Counted from the first letter of the stretch, positions 8,681 to 18,181 are shown. The stretch is DNA of 64,000 nt from DTU015 sp964406505 (GCA_964406505.1 CAYORX010000002.1:1-64000); one strand, 5' to 3'. Numbers and translations: made by a program. The notes: a model not told the origin generated them from the sequence alone.

Positions 8681-10396
8681 CTATAATCGTTCTTTTTGTT
8701 CGATTTGGGCTATTGAGGCTATTTTAGATGCCTCGAGCTCGTCTATTATATATAAAGAGCCTCCGACTTCACGTATCATTCTTTCTAAAAAGCGGCGGTT
8801 AGGTTCTAGACCTATACAACTTATATGCACTCCTTGTCTAGAAAGATTTTGTGCTGTCGTTATTGCGTCTTCTATCGGGGACAGTGTATGGTATGCTACT
8901 GTGGGAATTCCATCTGTAACGCATAATACTAAAGGTTTATTAATCTTGTTTCTGCAAAGTTCGCTAATTTTTATAAAACCTTTGGCTAAAGGGGTAAGGC
9001 CTTGTGGTTTTATACTTTTTAAGCTTGCCTCAAGCTTACGCGGGTTTTTTGTAAAATCACATACAACCTTTACGTTTGTGTCTTGAAATATTACTACACA
9101 TATTTGGTCTTTTGCCGTGACAATGAGATGTTGTGCAAATTGTTTAGCTGCCGAAATACGTTTTCCCGACATAGACGCCGATGCATCAAGAAGTAACACT
9201 ATAGGTTTGGAATTTCTTACTCGAGTATACAAAAACCTTAAGTCTTTTGGTGTCAAAGGACCTGGAGTTGTGCCTTTGGCCATTATACTTTCTATTATGG
9301 CTAAATTCCCGGTCGTGTCGCCTGGCAATTTGGGCAGTGCATACCCTCTCGATCCTGACTTTCCCGACTTAAGTTTCGAACTAGTTGATTTTATAGATTG
9401 TGTGGGGTTAGCAGGTAGTGACCAAAGCAGGCGGCGTAAATATGCTTCTATTTCAACCGAATGTCGACGTAAGTAGTCCAGGGTGATTTCCCCCAATGGT
9501 GTTAGTTTGTAGTGCCGACCTTGAAGTTGAATTAGGTTAGACCTCTCAAGGGCCAGCCGAATTTCATCTAAGTCTTTAAACTTTGGACCTCGAAATCTCA
9601 TAAGTTTGGTCGGATGCATTCCGGCGGTTAGGTTTTCTAAAAGTTTTAGCGTATCTGATGTTGAACCTATATCTTTAGCGGTTTGCTTGGCGATTGCCTC
9701 TGTTTTATAACACAGTTCGGTAGAACTTGTATTCGTTTGATTGTTCTCGTTTTGTTGCTTCAAAAAAGAATCGCTGGTGGTCATATAATCTGTTAAATCC
9801 ATAGGCGAATTCCCGTTATCCATAACTACATTGCAGATTTTGCGCAGTTCCAAGCCCGATTTTTCTATAATTGTTTCAACGCAGTCAATGATGGTAAAAA
9901 TACACGCAATTAAAGGTGAAATATTAAGCATGGTCAAATGCACATGGTTAATATGCGCAAGTTTGACGGATTCTTTCTTACCATATTCTAAAGTTCCATC
10001 GATTCGTCCACCGCCTAATGAGGTTTGAATATCGATATACGGCATAAGTAGTTGGATGTTTGGATTCGGTAGATCTGTTGAATTTTCTAAGGTTAAAAAA
10101 GAAATACGATTTATAATAGCAGTTGCTAATTGTTCGGGTTTAATGTTTCCTTCGGAATGAAAAACATCGATGTGAATCACTTCATCATCTGAATTGCGGT
10201 GATAGAAAACTTTTCCGGCGTCTGCATTCATAATCGCAATAATCTCTTGTGGTTTTTCTACGTTTTGCATATGTACTTTGGTTGAAACAACAGCTGTTTC
10301 TCCAAGACGCACGGCGACTGGCGTGTTTATGAGAGAGTGAAGTTGTTTAATAACGTTTTTCTGCCTATTGCAAGCATTGGTCGGAAAAAGGTTCAT
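8681..10396 (-). CDS. VWA-domain protein, magnesium-chelatase subunit D-like
   Basis: Partner of the AAA+ protein encoded immediately upstream. The C-terminal third is a von Willebrand A domain with the MIDAS motif LLLDASASMSG (D-x-S-x-S, near residue 400), the conserved Thr in GLTPLAKGF and the late Asp in VTDGIPT. The N-terminal half is less conserved and lacks a Walker A motif. About 571 residues, shorter than ChlD/BchD because the AAA-like domain is reduced. The ATG at 10396 overlaps the upstream TGA (ATGA) and has GGAAGGAT about 8 bases upstream; ATGs at 10414 and 10441 lie deeper in the neighbouring gene. No tetrapyrrole genes accompany it, so it more likely works with its partner as a MoxR/VWA-type chaperone or chelatase for an unknown target. 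Confidence 0.82.
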   Translation of the reverse strand: MNLFPTNACNRQKNVIKQLHSLINTPVAVRLGETAVVSTKVHMQNVEKPQEIIAIMNADAGKVFYHRNSDDEVIHIDVFHSEGNIKPEQLATAIINRISFLTLENSTDLPNPNIQLLMPYIDIQTSLGGGRIDGTLEYGKKESVKLAHINHVHLTMLNISPLIACIFTIIDCVETIIEKSGLELRKICNVVMDNGNSPMDLTDYMTTSDSFLKQQNENNQTNTSSTELCYKTEAIAKQTAKDIGSTSDTLKLLENLTAGMHPTKLMRFRGPKFKDLDEIRLALERSNLIQLQGRHYKLTPLGEITLDYLRRHSVEIEAYLRRLLWSLPANPTQSIKSTSSKLKSGKSGSRGYALPKLPGDTTGNLAIIESIMAKGTTPGPLTPKDLRFLYTRVRNSKPIVLLLDASASMSGKRISAAKQFAQHLIVTAKDQICVVIFQDTNVKVVCDFTKNPRKLEASLKSIKPQGLTPLAKGFIKISELCRNKINKPLVLCVTDGIPTVAYHTLSPIEDAITTAQNLSRQGVHISCIGLEPNRRFLERMIREVGGSLYIIDELEASKIASIAQIEQKERL

Positions 10397-11892
10397 TCTA
10401 TGCGATCCTTCCATTCGGATATCACCAACATATCCTCCCATGAAAGGTGTTTAATATTTCGTGCTTTCTCTGGTGGTGACACCGGGGTTGTAAGTTCACA
10501 AGTGGTTTGTCGGTTTGCCTGTTTTTTTTCTCCAAGATCGTTTGAAGAAGGTTTTACCGAAGAGGGGGTGCTGGTTTTATAGCAATACGATTTTCTTTTT
10601 GAATTGTATAGTGAAACTAGCTTTTGGAACCAATTTAAAAGCCAATGCACATCATTTTTGGGAATCGACTTTTCTTGAACGGTTTTGAATTGCGCTTTAT
10701 GCTCGGATTTCGTCGCTGATGGGTTATCAATGATACGGGCGGAAGATCCATTTTGGTTATTTTGGGATGTTTTCTGATCAGATATATGTGGGGTATCAAT
10801 AACGTTTGGTTGACTAGGAAACTTGAAGCGATCGCTGTTTATCGGATTTGTGTAACTTCTTTCATTTGTTTTTGTGCGAGACTCAAGGTCATTTAAGATG
10901 TTGGACAGCACTATGGGCTCGACTCTATGTCTTAAGACTAAGGGTAGCACAACTTTAATTTCGTCGAAAGATACTTTATCTTTGCCATGCATGGCCGCCA
11001 AACACCTAGATGTAAGGTCAAGGGATTCGATCGCCCTAAAACTTTCAATGTCATTATCGATGTATAGATCTGCCATATATTTGATTATGTTCTGTGGTAC
11101 CACCACTTTATCCAGTTTTATTGCTTTTTGCGGTATATCTACGGAGGTTTTCGTTCTTTGTGCTGTACGTGAAACATTTTGATGTTTATTCCACAAAAGC
11201 CTTTGAATTATTATAGGATCAGAAGGTCTTAGTACTGGAACAACCATATCAAACCTGTCGGATAGCTGTTTCCTGATTTCCTCAAGCGGTCCTGGACGTT
11301 CATCTGGGTTTGAAGTAGCCCAAACAGAAGAATATACTTGTATTTCCCAAGGTTTGAGCCCGACTTCTTCTATTTTGATTTTGCCCGGTTTAGTTCCCAT
11401 TAGTGAAAGCAAAACATCTGTGATTTCAGGTGCAGTTTCTGCAAGCCGATTGATTTCGTCGATGAATATGACTCCTCTATTGGCCATTGGTATCGAACCA
11501 GGTAGTAGGGCAGCCTTTGGGTTATTGGAATCTGTAAGTTTAGCAAGATCCACGCTTCCAAGTATAGTTCCTAGCTTTGCCCCGTGTCCTATCTCTATAA
11601 ATGGCATAGGTATGTTTTCTGTTTCGACTGTAGCTTGGATATTTCGATTTGTGTGAATAGGGCAATGAGGCCATTCAGGATGACAATGATAAATGCATTG
11701 TTTTACCTGTATAATATCCGGGGCAATATGTTTACCCCAGCGCATTACCGTGGTTTTTCCAGTTCCTCTTAAGCCTTCCGCGTGCACATGTAATGGAATG
11801 TTGGCAGCTGTGCATATAAGAGACATTTCTAAAGCAAGGAACAAACTATTATTTCCCCGATGCCGAATTGGTTTTTGGTTAAGCAAAGACAA
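10393..11892 (-). CDS. AAA+ ATPase, magnesium-chelatase subunit I-like
   Basis: Mg-chelatase-type AAA+ ATPase. Walker A is GLRGTGKT (residues 40-47); Walker B is GVIFIDEINRL (about 137-147); the sensor/arginine region is SSVWATSNPDERPGPLEE, followed by the DRFD motif. Between Walker A and the ATPase insert sits a Cys/His cluster (Cys66, Cys70, Cys77 with His69, 71, 76, 80) that looks able to bind a metal. After about residue 340 the chain becomes a low-complexity polar linker and is not conserved. Ribosome site AGGGGGA precedes TTG codons at 11892 and 11886; the latter has better spacing. It overlaps the VWA gene by 4 bp. This is an obligate two-component machine with that gene; the client is unknown. 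Confidence 0.85.
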   Translation of the reverse strand: MSLLNQKPIRHRGNNSLFLALEMSLICTAANIPLHVHAEGLRGTGKTTVMRWGKHIAPDIIQVKQCIYHCHPEWPHCPIHTNRNIQATVETENIPMPFIEIGHGAKLGTILGSVDLAKLTDSNNPKAALLPGSIPMANRGVIFIDEINRLAETAPEITDVLLSLMGTKPGKIKIEEVGLKPWEIQVYSSVWATSNPDERPGPLEEIRKQLSDRFDMVVPVLRPSDPIIIQRLLWNKHQNVSRTAQRTKTSVDIPQKAIKLDKVVVPQNIIKYMADLYIDNDIESFRAIESLDLTSRCLAAMHGKDKVSFDEIKVVLPLVLRHRVEPIVLSNILNDLESRTKTNERSYTNPINSDRFKFPSQPNVIDTPHISDQKTSQNNQNGSSARIIDNPSATKSEHKAQFKTVQEKSIPKNDVHWLLNWFQKLVSLYNSKRKSYCYKTSTPSSVKPSSNDLGEKKQANRQTTCELTTPVSPPEKARNIKHLSWEDMLVISEWKDRIE

Positions 11893-12000
11893 ATCCCCCT
11901 AAAGATATTTTGCCCTTTGGTCAGCAAGTTTCTTTCTAATTGATAAATGGAACTAATGGTATCTTAGACGTCTTTTACCATATGGGGATTTTCCAGCCTT

Positions 12001-12825
12001 TTAAACATTTTCGGTCATTTTGCCACATATCGGACAAAAAGGGTTGTTTTTTGTCGAAACGGAATAAAATTCGCAGTGCAGTAGATCAAGCGCTAAAACT
12101 TTGCTTTTTAGCACCTTGCCTTTGTTTAGAAGAAGTTTAATAACTTCAGCCGCTTGCATAGAACTTATGGCGCCGACAATTGGGTTTGCAATAGCGATAG
12201 GTTCGCTGTTGAATTTCGGTTTGTCTGGAAATATGCATTGATAACACGGCGTTTGCCTTGAAACAATCGTGGTTATAGTGCCCATGAATCCGGATACAGC
12301 ACCATCGACCAAAGGAATTTTGTTAATGAAGCAACTGTGGTTGAGAATACGGCGCGTATCATAATTGTCTACACATGAAACTACAACATCATAACCTAAT
12401 GTTAAATTTGTTGTATTATTAAGAGTTATTTTTTCAACTATTGGTGTTACCTGGATACTATCGTTGGCAATCAAAAGTTTTTGTGCAAGTACTGTAGCTT
12501 TATGTTTACCTACATCTTTTAGGTTGAAAAGGATTTGTCGATGAAGGTTCGATAAATTTACGATATCATTGTCTACAATGGTAATATGCCCTATTCCCGA
12601 TCCTGCTAAATAAGCCGCGCATGAAGAGCCTAAACCCCCGGCACCCACAATGAGAACTCGTTTTTCACCTAAGGTGTACTGACCTTCAAGCCCTATTTCA
12701 GAAAGCATAATTTGTCTGGCGTATCGCTTTTTTTGTTTTTGAGACAATTTACCGCTTAAATTCGTACCTGAAATGGGTGATTTGTCAGTACTTTTTCTGG
12801 AACTGTTATGTGTTTGCTTAATCAA
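12001..12825 (-). CDS. ThiF/MoeB/HesA family E1-like adenylyltransferase
   Basis: Adenylates the C-terminal Gly-Gly of a ubiquitin-like sulfur carrier (MoaD, ThiS or similar) for sulfur transfer. Sequence marks: RYARQIMLSEIG, the nucleotide loop VLIVGAGGLGSS, VDNDIVNLSNLHRQI, and two zinc-binding CxxC pairs, CYQCIFP and CPICG near the C terminus. The 274-residue length fits MoeB/ThiF without a rhodanese domain. The first ~25 residues are polar and not conserved. TTG start at 12825 after AAAGGATGA. No MoaD/ThiS carrier gene is visible nearby, so whether it serves molybdopterin, thiamin or another sulfur path cannot be told. It lies in the same direction as the chelatase-like pair, with about 110 bp between. 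Confidence 0.88.
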   Translation of the reverse strand: MIKQTHNSSRKSTDKSPISGTNLSGKLSQKQKKRYARQIMLSEIGLEGQYTLGEKRVLIVGAGGLGSSCAAYLAGSGIGHITIVDNDIVNLSNLHRQILFNLKDVGKHKATVLAQKLLIANDSIQVTPIVEKITLNNTTNLTLGYDVVVSCVDNYDTRRILNHSCFINKIPLVDGAVSGFMGTITTIVSRQTPCYQCIFPDKPKFNSEPIAIANPIVGAISSMQAAEVIKLLLNKGKVLKSKVLALDLLHCEFYSVSTKNNPFCPICGKMTENV

Positions 12826-12855
12826 GTTATCATCCTTTGCATTTAGATGTTTGCA

Positions 12856-13503
12856 TCATTTTGCGGCGAGAAAAGCTGCGATCAATCCCGCAAGGAATAT
12901 GCCGTCGTAAACACCGGCACCGCCGATAGAAATGATACCAGCTCCTAGACGTTGCAATTGTCTTAAGTGCATCAAATCGGCGCCGATAAGTGTTCCCATG
13001 GTACCCGCAATGTATGCTACCGCCCCAGCATTACCCCGGGCGAAAATCATAGAGGACAACGCTGCAGTAAGAGGCGGAACTATCGCCGGAATCAGTATGC
13101 CTCTTCCTTGCACGGGCTTAGCTACTGAATAACATATTACGGTCACAATGGTTGTAGCTACCATAGTAGCAAAAAACGGGACCCTAGGTAAAAGATATAG
13201 GCTGAAAATAATCGGCACTACAGCACCGCCAAGGTTGACTGCTAAGACCTGTTCTTTGACTATGGGCGGATAGTAAAAAAACATGGAAAACAGAGCGGGA
13301 AAAGATCGTCTGGTAATCAATCGCTCTCTTTTTATCGGTATATTGATTACACTACCGACTAATGATAAGGCGAAAAGTAAAAACGCACCCCCAGGCGACA
13401 CCCCTAGGCTCTCAAAAGAAAGCGCTGCAACGTTAAGATAAAGCAGAAAAAACAGAGCAGGTATTCCTAAGATCACCATGAACAAAATGTATAAAAATAG
13501 CAA
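12856..13503 (-). CDS. DUF1614 family membrane protein
   Basis: Integral-membrane protein of 215 residues with six or so hydrophobic segments. It matches my recollection of DUF1614, a family of unknown function in Bacillota and Deltaproteobacteria. Typical features are the start LFLYILFMVILGIPALFFLL, the INIPIKRER cytosolic loop after the second helix, glycine-rich helices, and the ending SIGGAGVYDGIFLAGLIAAFLA. TTG start with AAAGGAGTG upstream at a spacing of about 8. It is first in the minus-strand run that continues with the E1-like gene 30 bp downstream. No catalytic residues are apparent. Confidence 0.85.
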   Translation of the reverse strand: MLFLYILFMVILGIPALFFLLYLNVAALSFESLGVSPGGAFLLFALSLVGSVINIPIKRERLITRRSFPALFSMFFYYPPIVKEQVLAVNLGGAVVPIIFSLYLLPRVPFFATMVATTIVTVICYSVAKPVQGRGILIPAIVPPLTAALSSMIFARGNAGAVAYIAGTMGTLIGADLMHLRQLQRLGAGIISIGGAGVYDGIFLAGLIAAFLAAK

Positions 13504-13560
13504 TATGTTATCACTCCTTTATGGATAATGTGTGCTTTCATTCTATATTGGTTTTTTGTC

Positions 13561-13589
13561 TTGGTACAATTAATAGAACTTACGATAAT
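13561..13589 (+). promoter_or_regulatory. Candidate sigma-A promoter for the alanyl-tRNA editing gene
   Basis: TTGGTA (13561-13566) and GATAAT (13584-13589) are separated by 17 bases, in the divergent gap between the DUF1614 gene and the alanyl-tRNA editing gene, about 60 bp before the TTG start. No T-box specifier or antiterminator is visible after it. Confidence 0.45.
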
Positions 13590-13646
13590 ATGGCGTAGAA
13601 AGATCTAATTTTAAAATATAGATGTAATAATTCAAGGAGGTTTGTA

Positions 13647-15011
13647 TTGAGCATTTCAGAATTAAATACAACGAAGTTGTTTTGGGAAAACCCGTACGAT
13701 ACTAAATTTGAGGCAAAAATAATACGTGCATGGCAAGATAGGGAGCATGTTTTTGCTATTCTTAATTCAACCCTGTTTTATCCGGAAGGGGGCGGACAGC
13801 CGAGCGATAATGGTGTAATCAGATGTAACACACAAGGGAACGATTTATCACAAGCATTAAAGGAAACTACATATTATGTAGAACATGTACTAGAAAAAGA
13901 TGGGAAGGTTATTCATGTAATGAAACCTGAGCATCTGGACTCAATTTTTGTACCTAAGAAAGGACAATCAATTAGCGGGGAAATTGACTGGGTTAGACGA
14001 TTCGATTTTATGCAGCAGCATACCGGTCAACACATATTATCAAGGGCATTTGAGCAAGTATGTGGTGTCAGCACGGTAGGATTTCATCTTAGTATCAATA
14101 ATGCTTCAATAGATCTTGATGTAGATTCAGTGAAACAAAATCAGATAATTGCCGTGGAGGATCTCGCAAATCAAGTGGTGTTTAACAATCTAGACGTGAA
14201 TGCTGTTGAGTACGATAAAACACAATTGCCGTCTAGCATTCGGAAACGGATCTCGTTTAGGGAAGGGTTAGTACGCATCATTCAGGTTGGAGATTTTGAT
14301 GTTGCGGCTTGCGGTGGAACCCACGTGAGCTCAACAGGAGAAGTAGGAGTAATTAAAGTTGATCGATTAGATCGGGCCCATAAAGGCGTAAGGGTAATGT
14401 TTAAATGCGGAAGAAGGGCATTTACTGATTTGCGCGCAAAGCATGACATCCTCGCTCAAGTTTCACGGTTGCTTTCGGTCGGTTATGCGGAAACTCCTAG
14501 CGTAGTGTCTTCTTTGCAAACTAAGATATCTAACTTGAATAGAAAATTAAATAGGTTAACCCTTATGTGTCAGCAATATCAGATTGAAGATCTTAAAAGG
14601 CAGATTGAAAGAAAGTTTTCTAACAAGGCGGCTCAAAGCCCAAATGAAAATTTCCAACGGAATTGTTGGATGACCAAAGTACATGATTTTGCCGTTTGCA
14701 AATGTACGGATAAACAACCCAATGAAGTTGGCTTTATGGCCCGATCTTTGTGTAAAATGTTAACCAAAAAAATAATATTGTTTTCTTCCGAACCAAGATT
14801 TTCTTTAGCAGTAGCATTGCCAAAACATCATTCTTTTTTAACAGCATCTAAGTTGTCATCGAAATTGGCCCAAAAATGGGGCCTTCGTGGTGGTGGTTCT
14901 GCTTCCTTCGCACAAATAGGTTCAAAACAAATGTTAAATAAGTGCGTACAAGAAATTATTGATGATATCTCAATCATCATAAATGAACTTACTTTGTCGG
15001 ATCAGTGTTGA
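13647..15011 (+). CDS. alaX: Alanyl-tRNA editing protein (AlaX-L type with DHHA1 domain)
   Basis: Trans-editing hydrolase that removes Ser or Gly wrongly attached to tRNA-Ala. It is homologous to the editing half of alanyl-tRNA synthetase, without the aminoacylation domain. Marks in order: FYPEGGGQPSDNG, the zinc site MQQHTGQHILSRAFE (HxxxH, residues ~126-140), the second zinc pair in AACGGTHVSSTGE (C and H, ~220), a coiled-coil region, and a C-terminal DHHA1 domain with GLRGGGSASFAQIG. At 454 residues it is the long AlaX form. The TTG start at 13647 has a perfect CAAGGAGG (13633-13640) 6 bases upstream. It is the first gene of a plus-strand run. Confidence 0.92.
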   Translation: MSISELNTTKLFWENPYDTKFEAKIIRAWQDREHVFAILNSTLFYPEGGGQPSDNGVIRCNTQGNDLSQALKETTYYVEHVLEKDGKVIHVMKPEHLDSIFVPKKGQSISGEIDWVRRFDFMQQHTGQHILSRAFEQVCGVSTVGFHLSINNASIDLDVDSVKQNQIIAVEDLANQVVFNNLDVNAVEYDKTQLPSSIRKRISFREGLVRIIQVGDFDVAACGGTHVSSTGEVGVIKVDRLDRAHKGVRVMFKCGRRAFTDLRAKHDILAQVSRLLSVGYAETPSVVSSLQTKISNLNRKLNRLTLMCQQYQIEDLKRQIERKFSNKAAQSPNENFQRNCWMTKVHDFAVCKCTDKQPNEVGFMARSLCKMLTKKIILFSSEPRFSLAVALPKHHSFLTASKLSSKLAQKWGLRGGGSASFAQIGSKQMLNKCVQEIIDDISIIINELTLSDQC

Positions 15012-15090
15012 AACATAATTAGTTCGTGGCTAGAATGAAATGAAACCCAGGAACAACTCAACATATGCGGTTGGAAGGAGCGAATGGGTC

Positions 15091-16527
15091 ATGCAAGATC
15101 AAGATAACGAGGATGTTTCCAAGCAAAGTCCGGGAATCTCCCCGATTTTTAGGTCAAAAGCTATTTTAGCGCCAGAAGATATGGAATCAAAGCCCAAAGT
15201 GCGTAGAGCGGTTTTAGCATTAGCTTGGCCTGTTATTGTTGAACAAGTTTTGTCAATGCTGACCCATATGGTTGACTCAGCGATGGTAGGCAGACTTGGA
15301 GCAGAGGTAGTAGCTGGTATTTCCTTAAGTTTTCAACCCATGATGCTTATTAACGGGGTATTTGCCGGTATCGCGACTGGGAATACGGTGCTTGTCGCGC
15401 GTTCCGTTGGAGGTGGCGATAGAGACACTGCTTCAAGAACAGCATTGCAAGCATTAATTCTTGGCATGGGTTTAGCTATGCTTATGGTAGTGCCGGGTTG
15501 GTTATATGCTCCCAATCTGATATCTATTATGGGCGCCGATGCAAAGGCTTTAGCTAGCGGAATCAATTATTTTCGTTGGCTTATACCTGGAGCACCATTT
15601 ATGCTATCATCATTTATCATGGGCGGTTCACTAAGAGGAGCAGGAGATACGCGCACTCCAATGCTAGTAAACGCCGTAGCTAACATGCTTAATGTATTTT
15701 TAAATTGGGTTTTTATTTGGGGAAATCTTGGGGCTCCTAAAATGGAAGAAGCAGGGGCGGCTTTAGCTACAAGCATTGCGAGGTTTGTGGCGTTTGCCAT
15801 AATGTTTTATGTGGCAAATGAACCTAAAAGCATTATTCATTTCAAGTGGAAAGGATTTAGAGACACGTTAAAACCAGACTTGCTTCTCATACGACGAATA
15901 TCTTCCATCGGATTTCCCGCCGCTTTGGAAAGAATAGTGATGTCAAGTGCTTCGATGATTTATGCCAGGACTGTGGCTTCTTTGGGGATGGTTCCGTATG
16001 CAGCGCATGTGATAAGTCTTAATGCGGAATCGATGTCGTATATGCCGGCCTTTGGTTTTTCTACGGCAGCGTCAACAATGGTTGGGCAAAACTTGGGTGC
16101 AGGTCAACCTCAGGCAGCCAAACTGTCAGCTATGGAATGCTGGAAAATGGCTGCCATTGTAATGATAAGTATGGCTGCCTTATTTTTTATTTTCCCTGTC
16201 GGTTTCATGAAGATTTTCACCGATGATGCAAGGGTATATCCTTTTGCTTACCTAACCATGAGGATCATGGCTTACATTCAGATACCTGAATCTGTAGGAT
16301 TTGTAATAGGAGGTTCATTACGCGGAGCAGGTGATACCCGAGCGGTGCTTGGCATTACTTTAGCAGGCGCATGGGGCTTAAGGGTAGGCGTAGCGTTTTT
16401 GCTAATCAGATGTTTTGGACTGGGTCTCGAAGGTGCTTGGATTGCCATGGCTGCTGATTGGACCATTAGGGCTGGTTTAATGGTGCTAAGGTGGCGTAGC
16501 GGCAAATGGCAGCAAGTAAAAGTATAG
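15091..16527 (+). CDS. MATE family efflux transporter
   Basis: Inner-membrane multidrug/cation antiporter with twelve predicted helices in two pseudo-symmetric halves. Family marks are LAWPVIVEQVLSMLTHMVDSAMVGRLG at the start of half one, the repeated GGSLRGAGDTRTPM and GGSLRGAGDTRAV (one in each half), and GFSTAASTMVGQNLGAG opening half two. About 478 residues from the ATG at 15091, chosen because GGAAGGAG (15073-15080) precedes it; the ATG at 15040 lacks a ribosome site. Substrate unknown. A second MATE gene lies at 50399-51799. Confidence 0.92.
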   Translation: MQDQDNEDVSKQSPGISPIFRSKAILAPEDMESKPKVRRAVLALAWPVIVEQVLSMLTHMVDSAMVGRLGAEVVAGISLSFQPMMLINGVFAGIATGNTVLVARSVGGGDRDTASRTALQALILGMGLAMLMVVPGWLYAPNLISIMGADAKALASGINYFRWLIPGAPFMLSSFIMGGSLRGAGDTRTPMLVNAVANMLNVFLNWVFIWGNLGAPKMEEAGAALATSIARFVAFAIMFYVANEPKSIIHFKWKGFRDTLKPDLLLIRRISSIGFPAALERIVMSSASMIYARTVASLGMVPYAAHVISLNAESMSYMPAFGFSTAASTMVGQNLGAGQPQAAKLSAMECWKMAAIVMISMAALFFIFPVGFMKIFTDDARVYPFAYLTMRIMAYIQIPESVGFVIGGSLRGAGDTRAVLGITLAGAWGLRVGVAFLLIRCFGLGLEGAWIAMAADWTIRAGLMVLRWRSGKWQQVKV

Positions 16528-16621
16528 TAAGCGTTTGGTCTGTATTTGGTATTATATTGTCAGTTTAAATCTTATGTTTTTTTAAATACGATGTCGGTTT
16601 TAAAAATCGGGGGATAACACA

Positions 16622-17227
16622 ATGAAAAAACTTTATAGGTCCAAAGAGCAAAGAGTTATTGGAGGCGTTGCAGGCGGGCTCGCGGAATATTTCGATGTGG
16701 ACGCTACAATAATTCGTTTAGCGATAGCTTTTGCTGCCGCAAATATTCCGAACGTCATATTGGTATATATTGTGGCGTGGATTGTTATTCCAGAAACGCC
16801 TTACGTGCAACTTCAAGAGCTAACTAAGCTAACGCGAGAACAAACTCGGCCGAATACTCACTCTCAATTAAAAAACACTCGGGATAAGGACGAAAAGGTA
16901 GATGCACCTACTGCACAAGAAATATTAGATGCAGTTTCGAGCCAAAAACCCGATGAAGAACAAAAACTTGAAGGAACTCCCAAGGTTTTGAACCAAGAAA
17001 CGACTACTGTTCAACAGACGGATTCTAAAACTGTATCAAAAAGCGATAGAAATAAACGAGCACTTGGTTACCTTCTCATTATCGTGGGGGCGCTTGTACT
17101 TTTAAAGAAACTTGCCCCATACTATTGGTTCAAATTACCTATTCGATTGTTAAAAATGTGGTGGCCTGTTGCCGTTATTGCTTTAGGTTTAGCAATTGTA
17201 TTTGGTGTGATCAAGGGGGATTCTTAA
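16622..17227 (+). CDS. PspC-domain envelope-stress protein with LiaI-like C-terminal helices
   Basis: 201-residue membrane protein. The N-terminal PspC domain (KKLYRSKEQRVIGGVAGGLAEYF, residues 2-24, then a hydrophobic helix to about 60) is followed by a polar ~80-residue linker. Two C-terminal helices follow (LGYLLIIVGALVLLKK and WWPVAVIALGLAIVFGV) that resemble LiaI/LiaF membrane modules. PspC proteins take part in envelope-stress sensing. The ATG follows GGGGGATAACACA. It is separated by 3 bp from the LiaF-like gene, and the two form an operon like the pspC/liaF pairs common in Bacillota. Confidence 0.87.
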   Translation: MKKLYRSKEQRVIGGVAGGLAEYFDVDATIIRLAIAFAAANIPNVILVYIVAWIVIPETPYVQLQELTKLTREQTRPNTHSQLKNTRDKDEKVDAPTAQEILDAVSSQKPDEEQKLEGTPKVLNQETTTVQQTDSKTVSKSDRNKRALGYLLIIVGALVLLKKLAPYYWFKLPIRLLKMWWPVAVIALGLAIVFGVIKGDS

Positions 17228-17230
17228 GCC

Positions 17231-18172
17231 ATGATCAATCGTCTAGCTAATGGGATTTTAATAACGATGATAGGTATTACACTGCTTATGAACACTACAG
17301 GCAACTTAACATGGACGGTTTGGGAAACGGTGATACAGTATTGGCCGCTACTCATAATAGGTCTAGGCGCTCAGATCGCTTTTGCCAAAAAGCGTCTGCC
17401 AGGCGTTACTTTTGCATTGATTTTAGCACTGTTATTATCAATACTGTACCCTTACGCCGGCATGTATAATTGGCCGGTACGCATGTTTTTCCAAAAACCT
17501 CATAATTCAGGAATTCGGTGGCATTCCAAACAAATAGAAATCCCATTTGATTCTCGGATATCTGAAATTGAGTTAGATATGATCGCACCATCTCTAATAG
17601 TGCAAATCGAAGGACGTCAAATTCAAAATACAGAAAATTTTGATTATGCAGTTTTTGGTGAGATTGATTGGAATCGTCATGAACCGCTATTAAACAGCGC
17701 AATTGAATTTGATAAACTTACAGCTGTTATAAAGTCTCCTATAAAAGATGGGAAAACTGCAGGAGAACAGAAATGGAACTTGATATTTCATCCAACTGTG
17801 TCTACTCAAATCAATGTAACCGCAGGTACAGCAGACGTAAAATTTGATTTTGGCTCTCTTAAGGCTAAAAACCTGTCTGTGTCTGGTGGAGTTGTTAAAT
17901 GTAAATTGGATTGTGGACTGAGTGAAGGACATTCTTCCGTTGCAATTGCGGCAGGAGTAGCTGATGTGAAATTATCGGTGCCTAAAGCCATAGGCTTGAG
18001 GGTTTCTGTATCAGGTTCACCTTTGATTACAAGGGTAAAGATAGCAGATAATTTGAACCTTACCAAACAAGGTGATTCTTGGATTTCTCAGAATTATTCA
18101 TCTGTTAGTAAAAAGATAGATGTGAATATTTCTTGCGGGGCAGGAAGCGTTAGCATAAGCGAATCCCTTTAA
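17231..18172 (+). CDS. LiaF-like membrane protein with C-terminal toast-rack (DUF4097-like) domain
   Basis: 313 residues. The N terminus has three to four hydrophobic helices, including WPLLIIGLGAQIAFAKK, the LiaF-type module also present in the preceding gene. Residues ~105-313 form a repetitive beta domain with alternating glycine and hydrophobic residues (VTAGTADVKFDFGSL, VSGGVVKCKLDCGLS, AIAAGVADVKLSVP, SCGAGSVSIS), typical of the toast-rack/adhesin-like fold. LiaF proteins restrain cell-wall-antibiotic response kinases; no two-component genes are adjacent here. The start codon follows AAGGGGGATTC within the end of the upstream gene, so translation is coupled. Confidence 0.82.
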   Translation: MINRLANGILITMIGITLLMNTTGNLTWTVWETVIQYWPLLIIGLGAQIAFAKKRLPGVTFALILALLLSILYPYAGMYNWPVRMFFQKPHNSGIRWHSKQIEIPFDSRISEIELDMIAPSLIVQIEGRQIQNTENFDYAVFGEIDWNRHEPLLNSAIEFDKLTAVIKSPIKDGKTAGEQKWNLIFHPTVSTQINVTAGTADVKFDFGSLKAKNLSVSGGVVKCKLDCGLSEGHSSVAIAAGVADVKLSVPKAIGLRVSVSGSPLITRVKIADNLNLTKQGDSWISQNYSSVSKKIDVNISCGAGSVSISESL

Positions 18173-18181
18173 TACTTAACG

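Noticed and set aside
13504..13646. Possible T-box leader before the alanyl-tRNA editing gene
   Set aside because: No T-box bulge sequence or terminator was found; only a promoter-like pair.
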